A stretch of 64,000 nucleotides of DNA. It comes from Bacillota bacterium (GTDB taxonomy: Bacteria; Bacillota; Bacilli; Desulfuribacillales; Desulfuribacillaceae). The DNA lies in the NCBI GenBank assembly GCA_023388635.1, contig JAEWFW010000016.1:1-64000 (forward strand), read 5' to 3'. Position 1 is the first letter of the stretch. The number at the start of each line of letters is the position of its first letter. Made by a program: the position numbers and the translations under genes. A model generated the notes under the pieces. That model searched no databases, was not told the DNA's origin, and was given only the letters and a program-made list of their open reading frames with translations. Shown here piece after piece: positions 19,409 to 28,746 of this stretch.

Positions 19409-20293
19409 TTAATATCTTATTTTCCCATCCGCAACTTTCTTTAAATGTTCTCCATAAGGAGATTTACCGTATCTTTCAGCAGAAGCTAGCAATGCATTTT
19501 TATCAATCCAGTTATTATGGTATGCAATTTCTTCTAGCGCTGATATTTTTATACTCTGTCTTTTTTCAATCATTTGTACAAATTCAGCAGCTTCTATAAG
19601 GCTGTCCATTGTACCTGTATCAAACCAAGCATAACCCCTTCCAAGTAATTTAACATTTAAGGTGCCATCCTCTAGATACATTTTATTTAAATCAGTTATT
19701 TCAAGTTCTCTTCTTGCTGAAGGTTTTACTTTTTTTGCAAACTCCACCACCCGATTATCATAAAAATAGAGTCCAGTAATACAGTAATTAGATTTTGGTT
19801 CTTTAGGTTTCTCCTCAACTGAAATTACTCTACCACATTTGTCAAATTCCACAATTCCAAAGCGTTCAGGATCATGAACATAGTACCCAAATATAGTTGC
19901 TTTACCGTTTTGTGCATTTTCCGCCGCCTCTTTAAGAATTAGCGTAAATCCATTTCCGTAGTATATATTATCACCCAAAATCATAGCGACATTATCATCG
20001 CCAATGAACTTTTCTCCTATTATAAATGCCTGTGCTAATCCATCTGGTGATGCTTGTTCAGCATAAGATAAATTAATCCCAAATTCAGTTCCATCGCCAA
20101 GTAACTTCTGGAAGTTCAACAAATCATATGGTGTTGAAATAATTAAAATATCTTTTATCCCTGCTAGCATTAAAACAGATAGTGGATAATAAATCATAGG
20201 CTTGTCATAAACCGGTAATAACTGTTTGCTTGTTACCATTGTTAGAGGATATAATCTAGTTCCTGATCCTCCTGCTAAAATAATTCCCTTCAT
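19409..20293 (-). CDS. rfbA: Glucose-1-phosphate thymidylyltransferase
   Basis: 294 residues from the ATG of [18 protein letters not shown], preceded by GAGGTGA; the GTG nine bases earlier is part of that site. It makes dTDP-glucose from glucose-1-phosphate and dTTP. Motifs are [48 protein letters not shown] and [11 protein letters not shown], with family-standard length. It lies in the operon between the aminotransferase and rfbCD and supplies both dTDP-sugar branches. Confidence 0.96.
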   Translation of the reverse strand: MKGIILAGGSGTRLYPLTMVTSKQLLPVYDKPMIYYPLSVLMLAGIKDILIISTPYDLLNFQKLLGDGTEFGINLSYAEQASPDGLAQAFIIGEKFIGDDNVAMILGDNIYYGNGFTLILKEAAENAQNGKATIFGYYVHDPERFGIVEFDKCGRVISVEEKPKEPKSNYCITGLYFYDNRVVEFAKKVKPSARRELEITDLNKMYLEDGTLNVKLLGRGYAWFDTGTMDSLIEAAEFVQMIEKRQSIKISALEEIAYHNNWIDKNALLASAERYGKSPYGEHLKKVADGKIRY

Positions 20294-20304
20294 CACCGTC
20301 ACCT

Positions 20305-21393
20305 CTACCTCTTAATAATTTCACAAATTCTATCAACATCTTCTAAATTTAAGTCAGCATAAAGTGGTAATGTTAGTATTCTTTCTGCAATATACTTAGC
20401 TATTGGTGTATCTTTTTGACTATACTGTTCTTCATAACATTTAAATTGATTAACAATTGGATAAAAGTATTTTCTAGCATTAATACCATTGAACTTTAGT
20501 TCTTCAAACACTTCATCCCTATTTTTTTTATAGCCATCAAATTTTACTGGAAAATAGGCATAATTAGTTTCTACATCATCTTGTTCCTCGGGCAGTATAA
20601 TACCTTCTATATCAATTAAATTTGACATGTAACGCTCGACAACTAGTTTTCTTCTTAATATTTCATCATCCACATACCTAAGATTACAGATCCCCATTGC
20701 AGCTTGGAATTCATTCATTTTTGCATTCCCACCAACGTACTGTACAGTCTCAGGTCCAGTTATTCCAAAGTTTTTTAAATCGTTGAGAATTTGTTTTATA
20801 GACGGATCGTTATAAGAAACAGCCCCTCCTTCTATAGTATTAAAAACCTTTGTGGCGTGAAAACTAAACATTGAGGCATCCCCAAAATTACCGATACCTA
20901 CTCCTTTAAAAGTTACTCCAAAAGTATGAGCTGCGTCATAAATAACTTTTAAATTATACTTTTTTGCAATCTTTTGTATCTCTTCAACATTGCATACATT
21001 ACCATAAACATGTACTGGGATTATTGCACTTGTTTTATCCGTAATCAATGCTTCAATTTTTTTTACGTTAATCGTATAATCTATTGGATTAATATCACAA
21101 AAAACAGGTTTAAGTCCGTTCCTAACAATAGCATGGGTTGTTGATGCAAAAGTAAAGGGAGTCGTGATTACTTCTCCAGTTAACTCCAAGGCTGCTATTA
21201 TACACTCAAGTGCTAAGTGTCCATTTGTAAATAGTGTAATATTGGGAACACTTAAATAGTCTACTAGTTGTAATTCTAAGGTCTTATGCTTAACTCCCAT
21301 ATTTGTCAGCCAGTGAGTGTCCCATAAATCTCTTATTTCATTAACGTACTCTTCAAATTTGGGCATTGAAGATTTTGTTACTTGTATTGACAT
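20305..21393 (-). CDS. DegT/DnrJ/EryC1 family sugar aminotransferase (VioA-like, inferred)
   Basis: 362 residues from the ATG preceded by GAGGTGAGCTAGAC; a longer in-frame start overlaps the formyltransferase gene without a ribosome site. It is a PLP enzyme of the NDP-sugar aminotransferase family. [18 protein letters not shown] carries the PLP lysine, DAAHTFGV the Asp that contacts PLP nitrogen, and [13 protein letters not shown] the family-typical strand. With rfbA/rfbB in the operon and no sugar 3,4-ketoisomerase visible, the most likely substrate is dTDP-4-keto-6-deoxyglucose, aminated at C4. The product would be dTDP-4-amino-4,6-dideoxyglucose or its galactose epimer. The following formyltransferase fits this. 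Stereochemistry cannot be read from sequence. Confidence 0.85.
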   Translation of the reverse strand: MSIQVTKSSMPKFEEYVNEIRDLWDTHWLTNMGVKHKTLELQLVDYLSVPNITLFTNGHLALECIIAALELTGEVITTPFTFASTTHAIVRNGLKPVFCDINPIDYTINVKKIEALITDKTSAIIPVHVYGNVCNVEEIQKIAKKYNLKVIYDAAHTFGVTFKGVGIGNFGDASMFSFHATKVFNTIEGGAVSYNDPSIKQILNDLKNFGITGPETVQYVGGNAKMNEFQAAMGICNLRYVDDEILRRKLVVERYMSNLIDIEGIILPEEQDDVETNYAYFPVKFDGYKKNRDEVFEELKFNGINARKYFYPIVNQFKCYEEQYSQKDTPIAKYIAERILTLPLYADLNLEDVDRICEIIKR

Positions 21394-21418
21394 GTCTAGC
21401 TCACCTCTTGAATCTTTT

Positions 21419-22057
21419 TTAATTTGGAAAAAATGCATGAGTAATATAATCTGCATTTAGTATTTTGACTTTTGTTTCTTCTATTTTAATTCTGTCTTCT
21501 TTTATTAACTTATCAATTCTATATAACATCTCTATTTGCACATCTAGAATTGCATCATAACCACCCAAATAAAATGCTTCTATGGATTGAACACTTTGGA
21601 GAATAATCGGACCAGTATCTATTCCTGAATCAATAAAATGAGCTGTATTCCCAAGATATCTAGCACCATCAGCAATTGCTTGGTCTATAGCTCTAACACC
21701 TGGATAATCTGGTAATAACGACGGATGAAAATTAATGATCCTATTCTTATAGACATCTAGCAATTCTCCCTTTAGAATATGTGCTCCAAATGAAAAACAG
21801 TAATCAACCTTATATTTTTTTAGAATTTGTAATAGCATATTTGATAATTTTTCACTTTTAGAGATGTTATTACATTCTATTTCTTTATAGTCATATAATA
21901 TATATTCAATCCCTATTTCCTCCAGATCCTTTTTTAAGTATTCATTTCTTTTATCATCTGAAAACACTACTGAAACATCCTTTAAAAAATTGTCTCTCTT
22001 CTTAATTATTTTAGATAACCTAGTAGCTGTACTAGAAATATAAAAAGCATAGTTCAT
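21419..22057 (-). CDS. Formyltransferase-fold protein, probable sugar N-formyltransferase
   Basis: 212 residues. It matches the formyl_trans_N fold of methionyl-tRNA and purine formyltransferases. INFHPSLLPDYPGVRAIDQA holds the catalytic Asn-His pair, and HFIDSGIDTGPIILQ the catalytic Asp. It lacks the C-terminal tRNA-binding domain and is too short for Fmt. Adjacent to a DegT aminotransferase and rfbAB, it is best read as an N10-formyl-tetrahydrofolate-dependent N-formylase for a dTDP-4-amino-4,6-dideoxyhexose (VioF/FdtF type). The N-terminal half (KIIKKRDNFLKDVSVVFSD) is diverged. It is 19 bases after the wbqC-like gene and 25 bases before the aminotransferase. Confidence 0.82.
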   Translation of the reverse strand: MNYAFYISSTATRLSKIIKKRDNFLKDVSVVFSDDKRNEYLKKDLEEIGIEYILYDYKEIECNNISKSEKLSNMLLQILKKYKVDYCFSFGAHILKGELLDVYKNRIINFHPSLLPDYPGVRAIDQAIADGARYLGNTAHFIDSGIDTGPIILQSVQSIEAFYLGGYDAILDVQIEMLYRIDKLIKEDRIKIEETKVKILNADYITHAFFPN

Positions 22058-22076
22058 TAGATTTACCTCCCTCCAA

Positions 22077-22778
22077 TCAAAGCAAAGTATATTTACTTAA
22101 CATTTTTTTGACATTATCTTTTGAGTTAAACATAAGAACATCAATAATGGATAGATTTGGGGTAAAGGGATTGTCGAATTGCTTATACTTTAATGGATCA
22201 GTTTTTAAAAAATTTAAAACGACCCCATTGGCTTTAAAATCTTTTTTATCGTAGAGTTCTGTTCCACCTATAGGATTAATATATTGATCAGCTTTAAGCT
22301 TTTTACATATTTCTACAACTCTATCTCTATTTGCCAACGAATGATCCATTTCAATTTCAGACGATATAATAACCTTCGTATCTATTTCTAGATAATCAAT
22401 AATTATTTTTATAGTTGAATATATGAAGTCAAACAAATTGTCTTCACCACAATTTATTGCTGATTCGATTAATGGGAATACTACATCAAATTCAAGAGCC
22501 TTACTGTAAGCTGTTTTGATTTGGTTAATTATTTTCAACTTATCTTTTTCAAAGGTCTCAGAAAGATATCTCTTATTAACATCAAGATAATCTGAATCTT
22601 TCTTAATTGGTAAAGAAATCATTTTGTCTTCACCATTCATTAATATTCGATTCCTTCTAATCCATCCTCTTTTTGTAAACTGAATATTATCATAAATAAC
22701 AAACATATCAACTGCATTTATCAACTGCCAATAACCTATATAAGGAAAGAAGTAGGGTTGCATAATTCCTATCTTCAC
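22077..22778 (-). CDS. WbqC-like family protein
   Basis: 233 residues, GTG start after GAGGGAG. The family signature is at the N-terminus: GIMQPYFFPYIGYWQLINAV, then DNIQFTKRGWIRRNRI and later YINPIGGTELYDK. WbqC proteins are found in polysaccharide loci next to aminotransferase/formyltransferase genes; their biochemical activity is not settled. The GTG overlaps the TAG of a decayed upstream reading frame (TAGTG), so this gene was translationally coupled to a now-broken partner. Any coupling is lost unless transcription from the remnants persists. Confidence 0.88.
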   Translation of the reverse strand: MKIGIMQPYFFPYIGYWQLINAVDMFVIYDNIQFTKRGWIRRNRILMNGEDKMISLPIKKDSDYLDVNKRYLSETFEKDKLKIINQIKTAYSKALEFDVVFPLIESAINCGEDNLFDFIYSTIKIIIDYLEIDTKVIISSEIEMDHSLANRDRVVEICKKLKADQYINPIGGTELYDKKDFKANGVVLNFLKTDPLKYKQFDNPFTPNLSIIDVLMFNSKDNVKKMLSKYTLL

Positions 22779-23030
22779 TATACTCCCTCCATTTCGTTAT
22801 TAATTAAGTCACGAATATTCTCGCCCTTCGCCGGTTCGAAAAAAATGCCGGATAAGCTAAATTTCTTACATTCGATATATCAGATTCTCCCTCGGAACAA
22901 TTGAACCATGCCCTCAATTTATTACTGCTGAAAATCCCCTAAATACAAATTTGACCAATCTTTAGTTTCCATCATTAAAAGTTATTCTGTCCCAAAGCAC
23001 GATTGTAGATTCAATAATTAAAATGTTCAT
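22778..23030 (-). pseudogene. Decayed polysaccharide-locus gene upstream of the wbqC-like gene
   Basis: GAGAGGAG precedes an ATG (23028-23030) that begins MNILIIESTIVLWDRITFND and stops at 22962. Coding character then continues in other frames: METKDWSNLYLGDFQQ, LRAWFNCSEGESDISNVRNL, then after a run of T's FFEPAKGENIRDLINNEMEG, ending at a TAG that overlaps the wbqC start. Two to three frameshifts in about 250 bases show decay, and the middle of the gene may be missing. Family not recognised. The placement implies a lost enzyme of the same sugar pathway. Confidence 0.55.
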
Positions 23031-23039
23031 TAAATAACT

Positions 23040-23304
23040 CCTCTCTAATAATTTCAGATTTTTCTCCGGATATCTCCCGATATCACAGTTTTTCACACAA
23101 AGCACGAAAGCGATATGCGAATCGGCATCGGATGCCGGATTCAGAGAAAATGGGTACAGCAAACAAAGCGTCGTGTTCTTCTGCTCTGTCGGCCAAAGGT
23201 ATCCCATACATCTCATGGCAGCAAACCTCTCACATCTAGCAGGGTCACTGGAAGTCCAGGCCCTCAATTCCTTCGTTCTGCCTATCCACAAAATGGGTGT
23301 CAGT
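23040..23304 (-). other. GC-rich island of unknown origin between decayed gene and IS110
   Basis: Base composition jumps to roughly 50% GC against about a third in the flanking polysaccharide genes. On the minus strand one frame (to about 23315) is open but has an unconvincing, Cys/Trp-rich residue mix (GRTKELRAWTSSDPARCERF). It starts at the IS110 boundary and runs into the decayed gene, so I do not call it a protein. It may be debris of another mobile element or of a group II intron; not resolved. Confidence 0.35.
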
Positions 23305-24842
23305 AATGCTTTCATTCCGAGTCACAGCTCTGATGGAGGTGCTAACGACTGACTACCGGCTCTCTTTCTTTGTATAAATCTTGTTTTACAGGGACATCCG
23401 TATTCTGTGACGCTTTCAGAAAACATCCCACAGGGTAAGGTTTAGGCTGCCAGCAGCTCTGCAGGGCGGTGAATATCAGCGACCAGCTTTAAGGGGTCAT
23501 AGGCGCTGCCCTTGGTGAGCAAGGCGTAGAACACTCGGATGAGCTTACAGCACAGTACCATGAGCGACTGCTTCTTTTTCAACGGGTTCTTTGCCCTGGT
23601 AGTATAGTACCGGTGAATTTCCATAAACTCCGGATTCTTAGCCACCAACGGCATCACCGCCTGAAACAAAATGGCTCGTAATCTGGCCCTGCCTCGCCTG
23701 CTGAGGGTGGTTTGCCCCTTGTTCTGACCCGAACTATTCTCTCGAAGAGCCAATCCTGTCAACTTCTGTATCTGCTTTGGAGATTGAAAGCGTCCAATGT
23801 CTCCAACCTCGGCTACAAAACCTGCTATCGTGGCAAGCCCCACGCCATTGATTTTCATCAGCTTTTCGGCGTTGGGGATCTGTTCCACCAATTTCTCTAC
23901 TTCTGTCATGATCTGGGCATACTGCTCTGTTTTGATGCGGTAATCCGCCAGCAGAAGCCGAAGCTCCAGCCTGGCTCTATTTCCGCCGTGGCATCCCACG
24001 CTGTTTTGGGCCGCTTCATACAGGCTCATGGCCTTTTTTATCCCAACGGCTTTCACTTTGGATTTCCGCCACAGCTCATTGAGCCCGGCAGTTCCCAGGG
24101 TGAGGATATCCTCCGGCAGCGGTGCGTTTTCCAAAACAAGCAGGCCGCTCACCGTGTCAATTTTGCAATACACCTTCACAAATTCCGGAAAGTAGATCGA
24201 AAGCCACCGCTGGATGCGGTTCTTAATTTGATTGAGCTCCTTGCAAACCCGCCGCCGGCACTCCATCATACTTCGCAAATCGGCGTAGACGCCCTCTGGG
24301 ATGTAGGGATAGTTGTATCGACCCTCACATACCAGCTTTGCGATGGTTTTTGGGTCTTTTCGGTCGGATTTACTCGGATGATTGTCGTCCAGTTCCTTGC
24401 TTTTCTTGACATGATGGGGATTTACCAAAACCAGCTTCATTCCGCTTTCCTTCAGATGTGACGCTAAATTGAACCAGTAGTGACCGGTTGGCTCCGCGCC
24501 CACCATGACGGCGGTTTTCTTTGCACTATGTTTTAGTTTCTCCACCCATCTGTCAAAAGCCTTAAATCCCTCCTTGCTGTTTTCAAACCGGAACACCTTC
24601 CCAAGCTCTACACCCCGCCAGTCGAATGCCCTGGCCCACTGTGTTTCATGGGCGATGTCGACTCCGATCACCAGTGTTTCTTCTGTCACTTGATTTAACT
24701 TCTCATTTTGGCTACAATTCATGGTACAGACCTCCGATGGTTTTGATTGGATTTTGTCGGCCGACTCATCCTATCAAATTCTATTGTGAGGTCTCTACTT
24801 TTGCAAACCCTGATTTTCTCGTTCTACAGGAATGCTTTCATT
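23305..24842 (-). mobile_element. IS110-family insertion sequence with 12-base direct repeats at its limits
   Basis: An intact IS110-type transposase is flanked by direct copies of AATGCTTTCATT at 23305-23316 and 24831-24842, giving an element of about 1.53 kb, within the normal IS110 range. These elements lack inverted terminal repeats and make a circular intermediate, so a shared core at both ends fits. The GC-richer sequence of the interval (compared with the flanks) also ends at these limits on the right side. The exact ends are inferred. Confidence 0.7.
23442..24722 (-). CDS. IS110 family transposase (DEDD)
   Basis: 426 residues, uninterrupted. The N-terminal RuvC-like DEDD domain (VIGVDIAHETQWARAFDW; VGAEPTGHYWFNLASHL; KSDRKDPKTIAKLV) carries the acidic residues. 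The C-terminal Transposase_20 domain includes IPNAEKLMKINGVGLATIAG, LTGLALRENSSGQNKGQT and the conserved Ser of SRRGRARLRAILFQA. Members move with a structured non-coding bridge RNA encoded in an IS end. The 125 bases upstream of the start (24723-24842) or the 125 bases after the stop are where such an RNA would lie. Its higher GC content and codon use mark it as a recent arrival. Confidence 0.93.
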   Translation of the reverse strand: MNCSQNEKLNQVTEETLVIGVDIAHETQWARAFDWRGVELGKVFRFENSKEGFKAFDRWVEKLKHSAKKTAVMVGAEPTGHYWFNLASHLKESGMKLVLVNPHHVKKSKELDDNHPSKSDRKDPKTIAKLVCEGRYNYPYIPEGVYADLRSMMECRRRVCKELNQIKNRIQRWLSIYFPEFVKVYCKIDTVSGLLVLENAPLPEDILTLGTAGLNELWRKSKVKAVGIKKAMSLYEAAQNSVGCHGGNRARLELRLLLADYRIKTEQYAQIMTEVEKLVEQIPNAEKLMKINGVGLATIAGFVAEVGDIGRFQSPKQIQKLTGLALRENSSGQNKGQTTLSRRGRARLRAILFQAVMPLVAKNPEFMEIHRYYTTRAKNPLKKKQSLMVLCCKLIRVFYALLTKGSAYDPLKLVADIHRPAELLAA

Positions 24843-24866
24843 TTACGCTAAATTTTTATCGATAAA

Positions 24867-26324
24867 TTATTTTCTTAATAATAGCTCTTTAATTGTTGTA
24901 ATAAAATAATTTAAGCTCTCATTCCTAAAAGCTGTTGCTAAACTTACATATACAATAACTCCAGTGATTACTTGAAATATTAGCATCTTCCATGCAATAA
25001 TATCTAAACTGTTTAATGTGTAGACAGCGATTCCCATCACAATTGAAATAGACAACGATGGCATGATATCCCTAATTTGCTCAAAGTAACCATAGTTCAA
25101 CAATTTCTTGTTAGGATAAGCATTAATAAACGATGAAATCAATCCACTAATTAACATTCCAAATGCAATGGCATATATTCCAAAATGCATGCTGATGAAC
25201 AAAATGAAAATCCCAATAACTTTTTTTATGATCTCGAGTTTTAGAAATATATCACTTCTTCCCATAGCATTTAAAGATTGTAAATTTGCTGTATGAATTG
25301 GCATCAGTGCGTATGAAATACTAAATATTTGTAAAAAGGGAACAGCAGGTAGCCATTTATCTGTTAATACGATTTTCACCAATGGCTCTGCCACAGCGGC
25401 CATCCCTACCATCATAGGAAATATCAAAAAAGAGCTGCTTACAATTGAACGACGAACCATTCGTTTTACTTTTTCTTTATCGTCCTGACACGCTGATAGA
25501 GTTGGCAACATTACAGATTGAATTGAACCATTAATGTTTGCTACAATAACTTTTGGAAATTGTTCTCCCCGATTATATAAACCCAACATAGCCGAACTAT
25601 ATGCCCGTCCAATAATCAAAGTTCTTATCTCTCTATAGATAGTTTCCAACAAAGTAGATGCTAATAACTTCCACCCAAAAGAAAATAATAATTTAACTCT
25701 TTTAATAGAAAATACCAGTTTAGGTCTCCAACTGACTATAGCTAGTAAGATAATAGTTATTGAAATTTGATTGACTAATTGTTGAATAACAAGCGCCCAA
25801 ATTCCTAGTTCGTTAAAAGCTGCAATGATCCCAATTATTCCTGAAATCAGAATTGCTCCGAGACTACTAATGAATAATTTTTTAAACATCATTTTTTTTG
25901 CGATATATGCATTTTGAATAGAATTAAATGCCCCAAAAAATAGCGTGAGCGATAGCACTCTTAATACCGATGTTAGTATTGGATCCCTATAAAATATAGA
26001 GATCAACGGTGCTGTAAAATAAATAATCATGTATAAAATTCCAGCGAGTGAAAGACTTATATAAAATACTGAAGAAAAATCCACTTCGTCAGGATCTCTC
26101 TTTTGAATAAGGGCTGTATTAAAACCGCTTTGTATAAAAACCCTTGCTATTGATATAAACACGGTCACTAAAGCAATCGTACCAAATTGTTCAGGAGCCA
26201 GTAATCTTGCTAAAACAATTTGTACTATAAGCTGCATCCCTTGGGTGCCACCAAGTTCCATGAATTTCCAAATTAACGATGTTATAATCTTAACTTTATT
26301 CATTTCTGTTGGCATAATTTTCAT
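24867..26324 (-). CDS. Polysaccharide flippase (Wzx/MOP superfamily)
   Basis: 485 residues with about 12-14 membrane helices. The N-terminal motif FMELGGTQGMQLIVQIVLARLLAPEQFGTIALV is that of the RfbX/TuaB-like lipopolysaccharide-biosynthesis flippases, and NRGEQFPKVIV recalls the TuaB/WzxC group. It should move the undecaprenyl-linked repeat unit to the outer face. Two or three closely spaced ATG codons make the exact start uncertain. The gene overlaps the upstream glycosyltransferase by about 29 bases. The IS110 element sits just downstream, so expression of the genes beyond may be reduced. Confidence 0.9.
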   Translation of the reverse strand: MKIMPTEMNKVKIITSLIWKFMELGGTQGMQLIVQIVLARLLAPEQFGTIALVTVFISIARVFIQSGFNTALIQKRDPDEVDFSSVFYISLSLAGILYMIIYFTAPLISIFYRDPILTSVLRVLSLTLFFGAFNSIQNAYIAKKMMFKKLFISSLGAILISGIIGIIAAFNELGIWALVIQQLVNQISITIILLAIVSWRPKLVFSIKRVKLLFSFGWKLLASTLLETIYREIRTLIIGRAYSSAMLGLYNRGEQFPKVIVANINGSIQSVMLPTLSACQDDKEKVKRMVRRSIVSSSFLIFPMMVGMAAVAEPLVKIVLTDKWLPAVPFLQIFSISYALMPIHTANLQSLNAMGRSDIFLKLEIIKKVIGIFILFISMHFGIYAIAFGMLISGLISSFINAYPNKKLLNYGYFEQIRDIMPSLSISIVMGIAVYTLNSLDIIAWKMLIFQVITGVIVYVSLATAFRNESLNYFITTIKELLLRK

Positions 26325-27261
26325 TTCCCTTTAATCGCTTTAAAATCCTTAATAACCCTGGAAATTTACATTTTACAAAATAATAGATTTTTGTTCTTAG
26401 CTTCATTCTCAAATAAATGCTTCTTAGATTCCCTTTTAGTATATTATTATAGTCACCCCTAAGTAAAAGAACGTGAAGTTTTCTTCTGGAAATAGCCTCA
26501 TTATACTTAAAATTTGTATATTCATTTATTCTTTCTAAAGTATCAAATGTATTCTCTAAATGTTCATTTAAGAACTTTTTATTTGCTTGAATCTTTTGAG
26601 ACCATGATCCTAAAGAATTAACTCTGTAGGCCGACATTACCTCATCAATATAAAATATCCGCCCTACTAAAGCCAAATGAATCAACATTGGGTAGTCACC
26701 AACTTTTGATTTCATATAGAACTCTGGTCTATTGCGACAGAACTCAGACTTTTCTAAGATTGAATTTGTTGAAAAAATCCCTCCTCCACCCAAAATAATC
26801 TCTTCAATAGTAAAATACCTACTATGATTGCTAGGTCTATAATAAGATATTATCTCTTTAGTACTCTCAGACACTAATTCATTAGCATGAACACAAGCAC
26901 TACAGTCTGGATGACTTTCCATGAATTCAACCTGCTTCTGCAACTTACTTGTATCTATCCAATAATCATCCCCTTCACAATGAGCTATATATTTACCCTT
27001 AGCTCTAGCTGCGCTTAACATGCAAATCTTTATGTCTTTACTATACTGATTTTCCGATTGTAATATCGTTTTTATTATATTAGGATATTTAATTTCATAG
27101 GATTTAATTATTTCTGCTGTTTTATCATTTGATGCATCATCATGAACTATAATTTCAAAATTAAAAGATGTCTTTTGTTCTAAAAAACTTTCAAGTGCAT
27201 CAGCAATATAATTTTCATGATTATATGCAATACATATAATACTAACCATAATTTCCGACAT
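26296..27261 (-). CDS. Glycosyltransferase family 2
   Basis: 321 residues from the ATG after AAGGAGAAAAAACTT. The GT-A fold is clear at the N-terminus: VSIICIAYNHENYIADALES, HDDASNDKTAEIIKSY, and the DxD-like HCEGDDYWID at about residue 95. It transfers a sugar from a nucleotide donor to a lipid-linked acceptor on the cytoplasmic face. The C-terminus ends in basic amphipathic helices likely to touch the membrane. Linkage and donor are not predictable. It overlaps the flippase gene. Confidence 0.9.
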   Translation of the reverse strand: MSEIMVSIICIAYNHENYIADALESFLEQKTSFNFEIIVHDDASNDKTAEIIKSYEIKYPNIIKTILQSENQYSKDIKICMLSAARAKGKYIAHCEGDDYWIDTSKLQKQVEFMESHPDCSACVHANELVSESTKEIISYYRPSNHSRYFTIEEIILGGGGIFSTNSILEKSEFCRNRPEFYMKSKVGDYPMLIHLALVGRIFYIDEVMSAYRVNSLGSWSQKIQANKKFLNEHLENTFDTLERINEYTNFKYNEAISRRKLHVLLLRGDYNNILKGNLRSIYLRMKLRTKIYYFVKCKFPGLLRILKRLKGNENYANRNE

Positions 27262-27354
27262 AAGTTTTTTCTCCTTGATTGTTATATTGAACATTTGTAT
27301 GTTATTTAGATGCATAAAGAATAATTTGAAATCTCTATTCTATTTATTTCAATT

Positions 27355-28695
27355 CTATTGTTGTGGAAGCTTATTTTTATCTCTTTCATAATACAGTTTA
27401 ATCACCATAACCCCAATAAAGAAATTTGTAACAAAAGAAATATTGAGAGGTGCATGTCTTGTTAAACTCAGAACTACGAGCGTTAATAAAGGAACATACG
27501 AAAGTGCTAAAGATAATTTAAACCTTGAAATTTGCTTACCTAAAAATAATGTTAAATAATGTCTAAATAGAATGAATGAAATCACAAGACCCACTATGCC
27601 CCAGTTAACAATATGTTCAATTAAAAAATTGTGTGCAACGTAATTAATACCAACTTGCTTTAAAATATCCAAGTTCATCCCAATTCCAAAAAATAAATAT
27701 TTAGGATTATTAACTAAAAAATCGTAGTATTGACCCCATAGCTCAAATCTTGAACCTGTAATGTCACCCTGCCTAGGATTTATTATTCTATCCAAAGCGA
27801 CTTCAAAGACTATACGAAAATCACTTATAGAAACTAGTACAACAATCAGTAATAATATTATGAATGAAGTCCCAATATTTTTTTTCCTAAATTTCAATTG
27901 TTTATTTGTAAACAAAAGGTACCAAAATATAATAATAATAAGCCCAAAAATAAATGTTCTAGATTGAGTTAATAATCCAAAAAAAACTAGACCTAGAACT
28001 ATAAAGAAAATCTCTAATCTGTGATTATGATTAATATTGTAATATACACTTAAAACACTAACAGAAAAAATCAACATCATTGAGAAGTCATTTGGATTAT
28101 TAAGAGCACTACCCATAAACCTATAGCTCGTACCTAATACGAAATTGGGATCAAATAAAATTCCTAATACCCCCATAACTATGCAACCTAAGCTAAAATA
28201 TAGTAAAACCCTTGAATATATTTCCTTTTTATCATTCTTATACTTTCGAATATTAAACAACATAATAAACAGTGCCAAAACTCTAACAAATAAAATAATA
28301 TTAGAATAATTACTCCCGACAAAAGATGGTATGATAGAATATGCAACAAATCCAACAATAATCAAAATAGTACTTATACTAAATTTAATTACATTTGTTT
28401 GTATTTGTTTAAATATGATCGTTATGATAAGAATATTAATTAATGAAATGTCATTGTCCAGGATAACTAGTAATCTTTGATTTGCTACAAGAATAAAAAA
28501 CAAATAAGTACTCTTTTCTAGGGTTAGCATTAATCCTGAGAACAAAATTATTACTGCCCCCACATAAGACATTACACTAAAGCCCGATTCGGAAAGATAA
28601 AAAAAGATTTCTATAATTATAGCTATAAGGACTAGAATACTCCCTTCGTATTTATTCTTATTAAAATACGACTTGACATTATTCAATGATATCAC
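27355..28695 (-). CDS. Polysaccharide polymerase, Wzy / O-antigen-ligase-like
   Basis: 446 residues with 11-12 membrane helices and one larger extracellular loop. The Wzy_C signature is GLLTQSRTFIFGLIII near residue 240 and GIGMNLDILKQVGINYVAHN with the loop His at about 350. Situated between flippase and glycosyltransferase genes of one operon, it is the best candidate for the repeat-unit polymerase of this locus, the other O-antigen-ligase-like proteins in the window being outside the operon. Confidence 0.82.
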   Translation of the reverse strand: MISLNNVKSYFNKNKYEGSILVLIAIIIEIFFYLSESGFSVMSYVGAVIILFSGLMLTLEKSTYLFFILVANQRLLVILDNDISLINILIITIIFKQIQTNVIKFSISTILIIVGFVAYSIIPSFVGSNYSNIILFVRVLALFIMLFNIRKYKNDKKEIYSRVLLYFSLGCIVMGVLGILFDPNFVLGTSYRFMGSALNNPNDFSMMLIFSVSVLSVYYNINHNHRLEIFFIVLGLVFFGLLTQSRTFIFGLIIIIFWYLLFTNKQLKFRKKNIGTSFIILLLIVVLVSISDFRIVFEVALDRIINPRQGDITGSRFELWGQYYDFLVNNPKYLFFGIGMNLDILKQVGINYVAHNFLIEHIVNWGIVGLVISFILFRHYLTLFLGKQISRFKLSLALSYVPLLTLVVLSLTRHAPLNISFVTNFFIGVMVIKLYYERDKNKLPQQ

Positions 28696-28746
28696 CTATT
28701 TCACAAATATTACTAGAGTTTTACTACTGAGATGCTTTTTTGAACG

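Noticed and set aside
22962..23315. A 117-codon open frame on the minus strand between the wbqC-like gene and IS110
   Set aside because: It begins at the IS boundary, crosses a sharp composition change, uses an implausible residue mix and runs into a decayed gene; the genuine start signal in it is the internal ATG at 23030.
23712..24461. A 249-codon plus-strand frame inside the IS110 transposase gene
   Set aside because: It is the antisense image of a complete DEDD transposase with conserved motifs.
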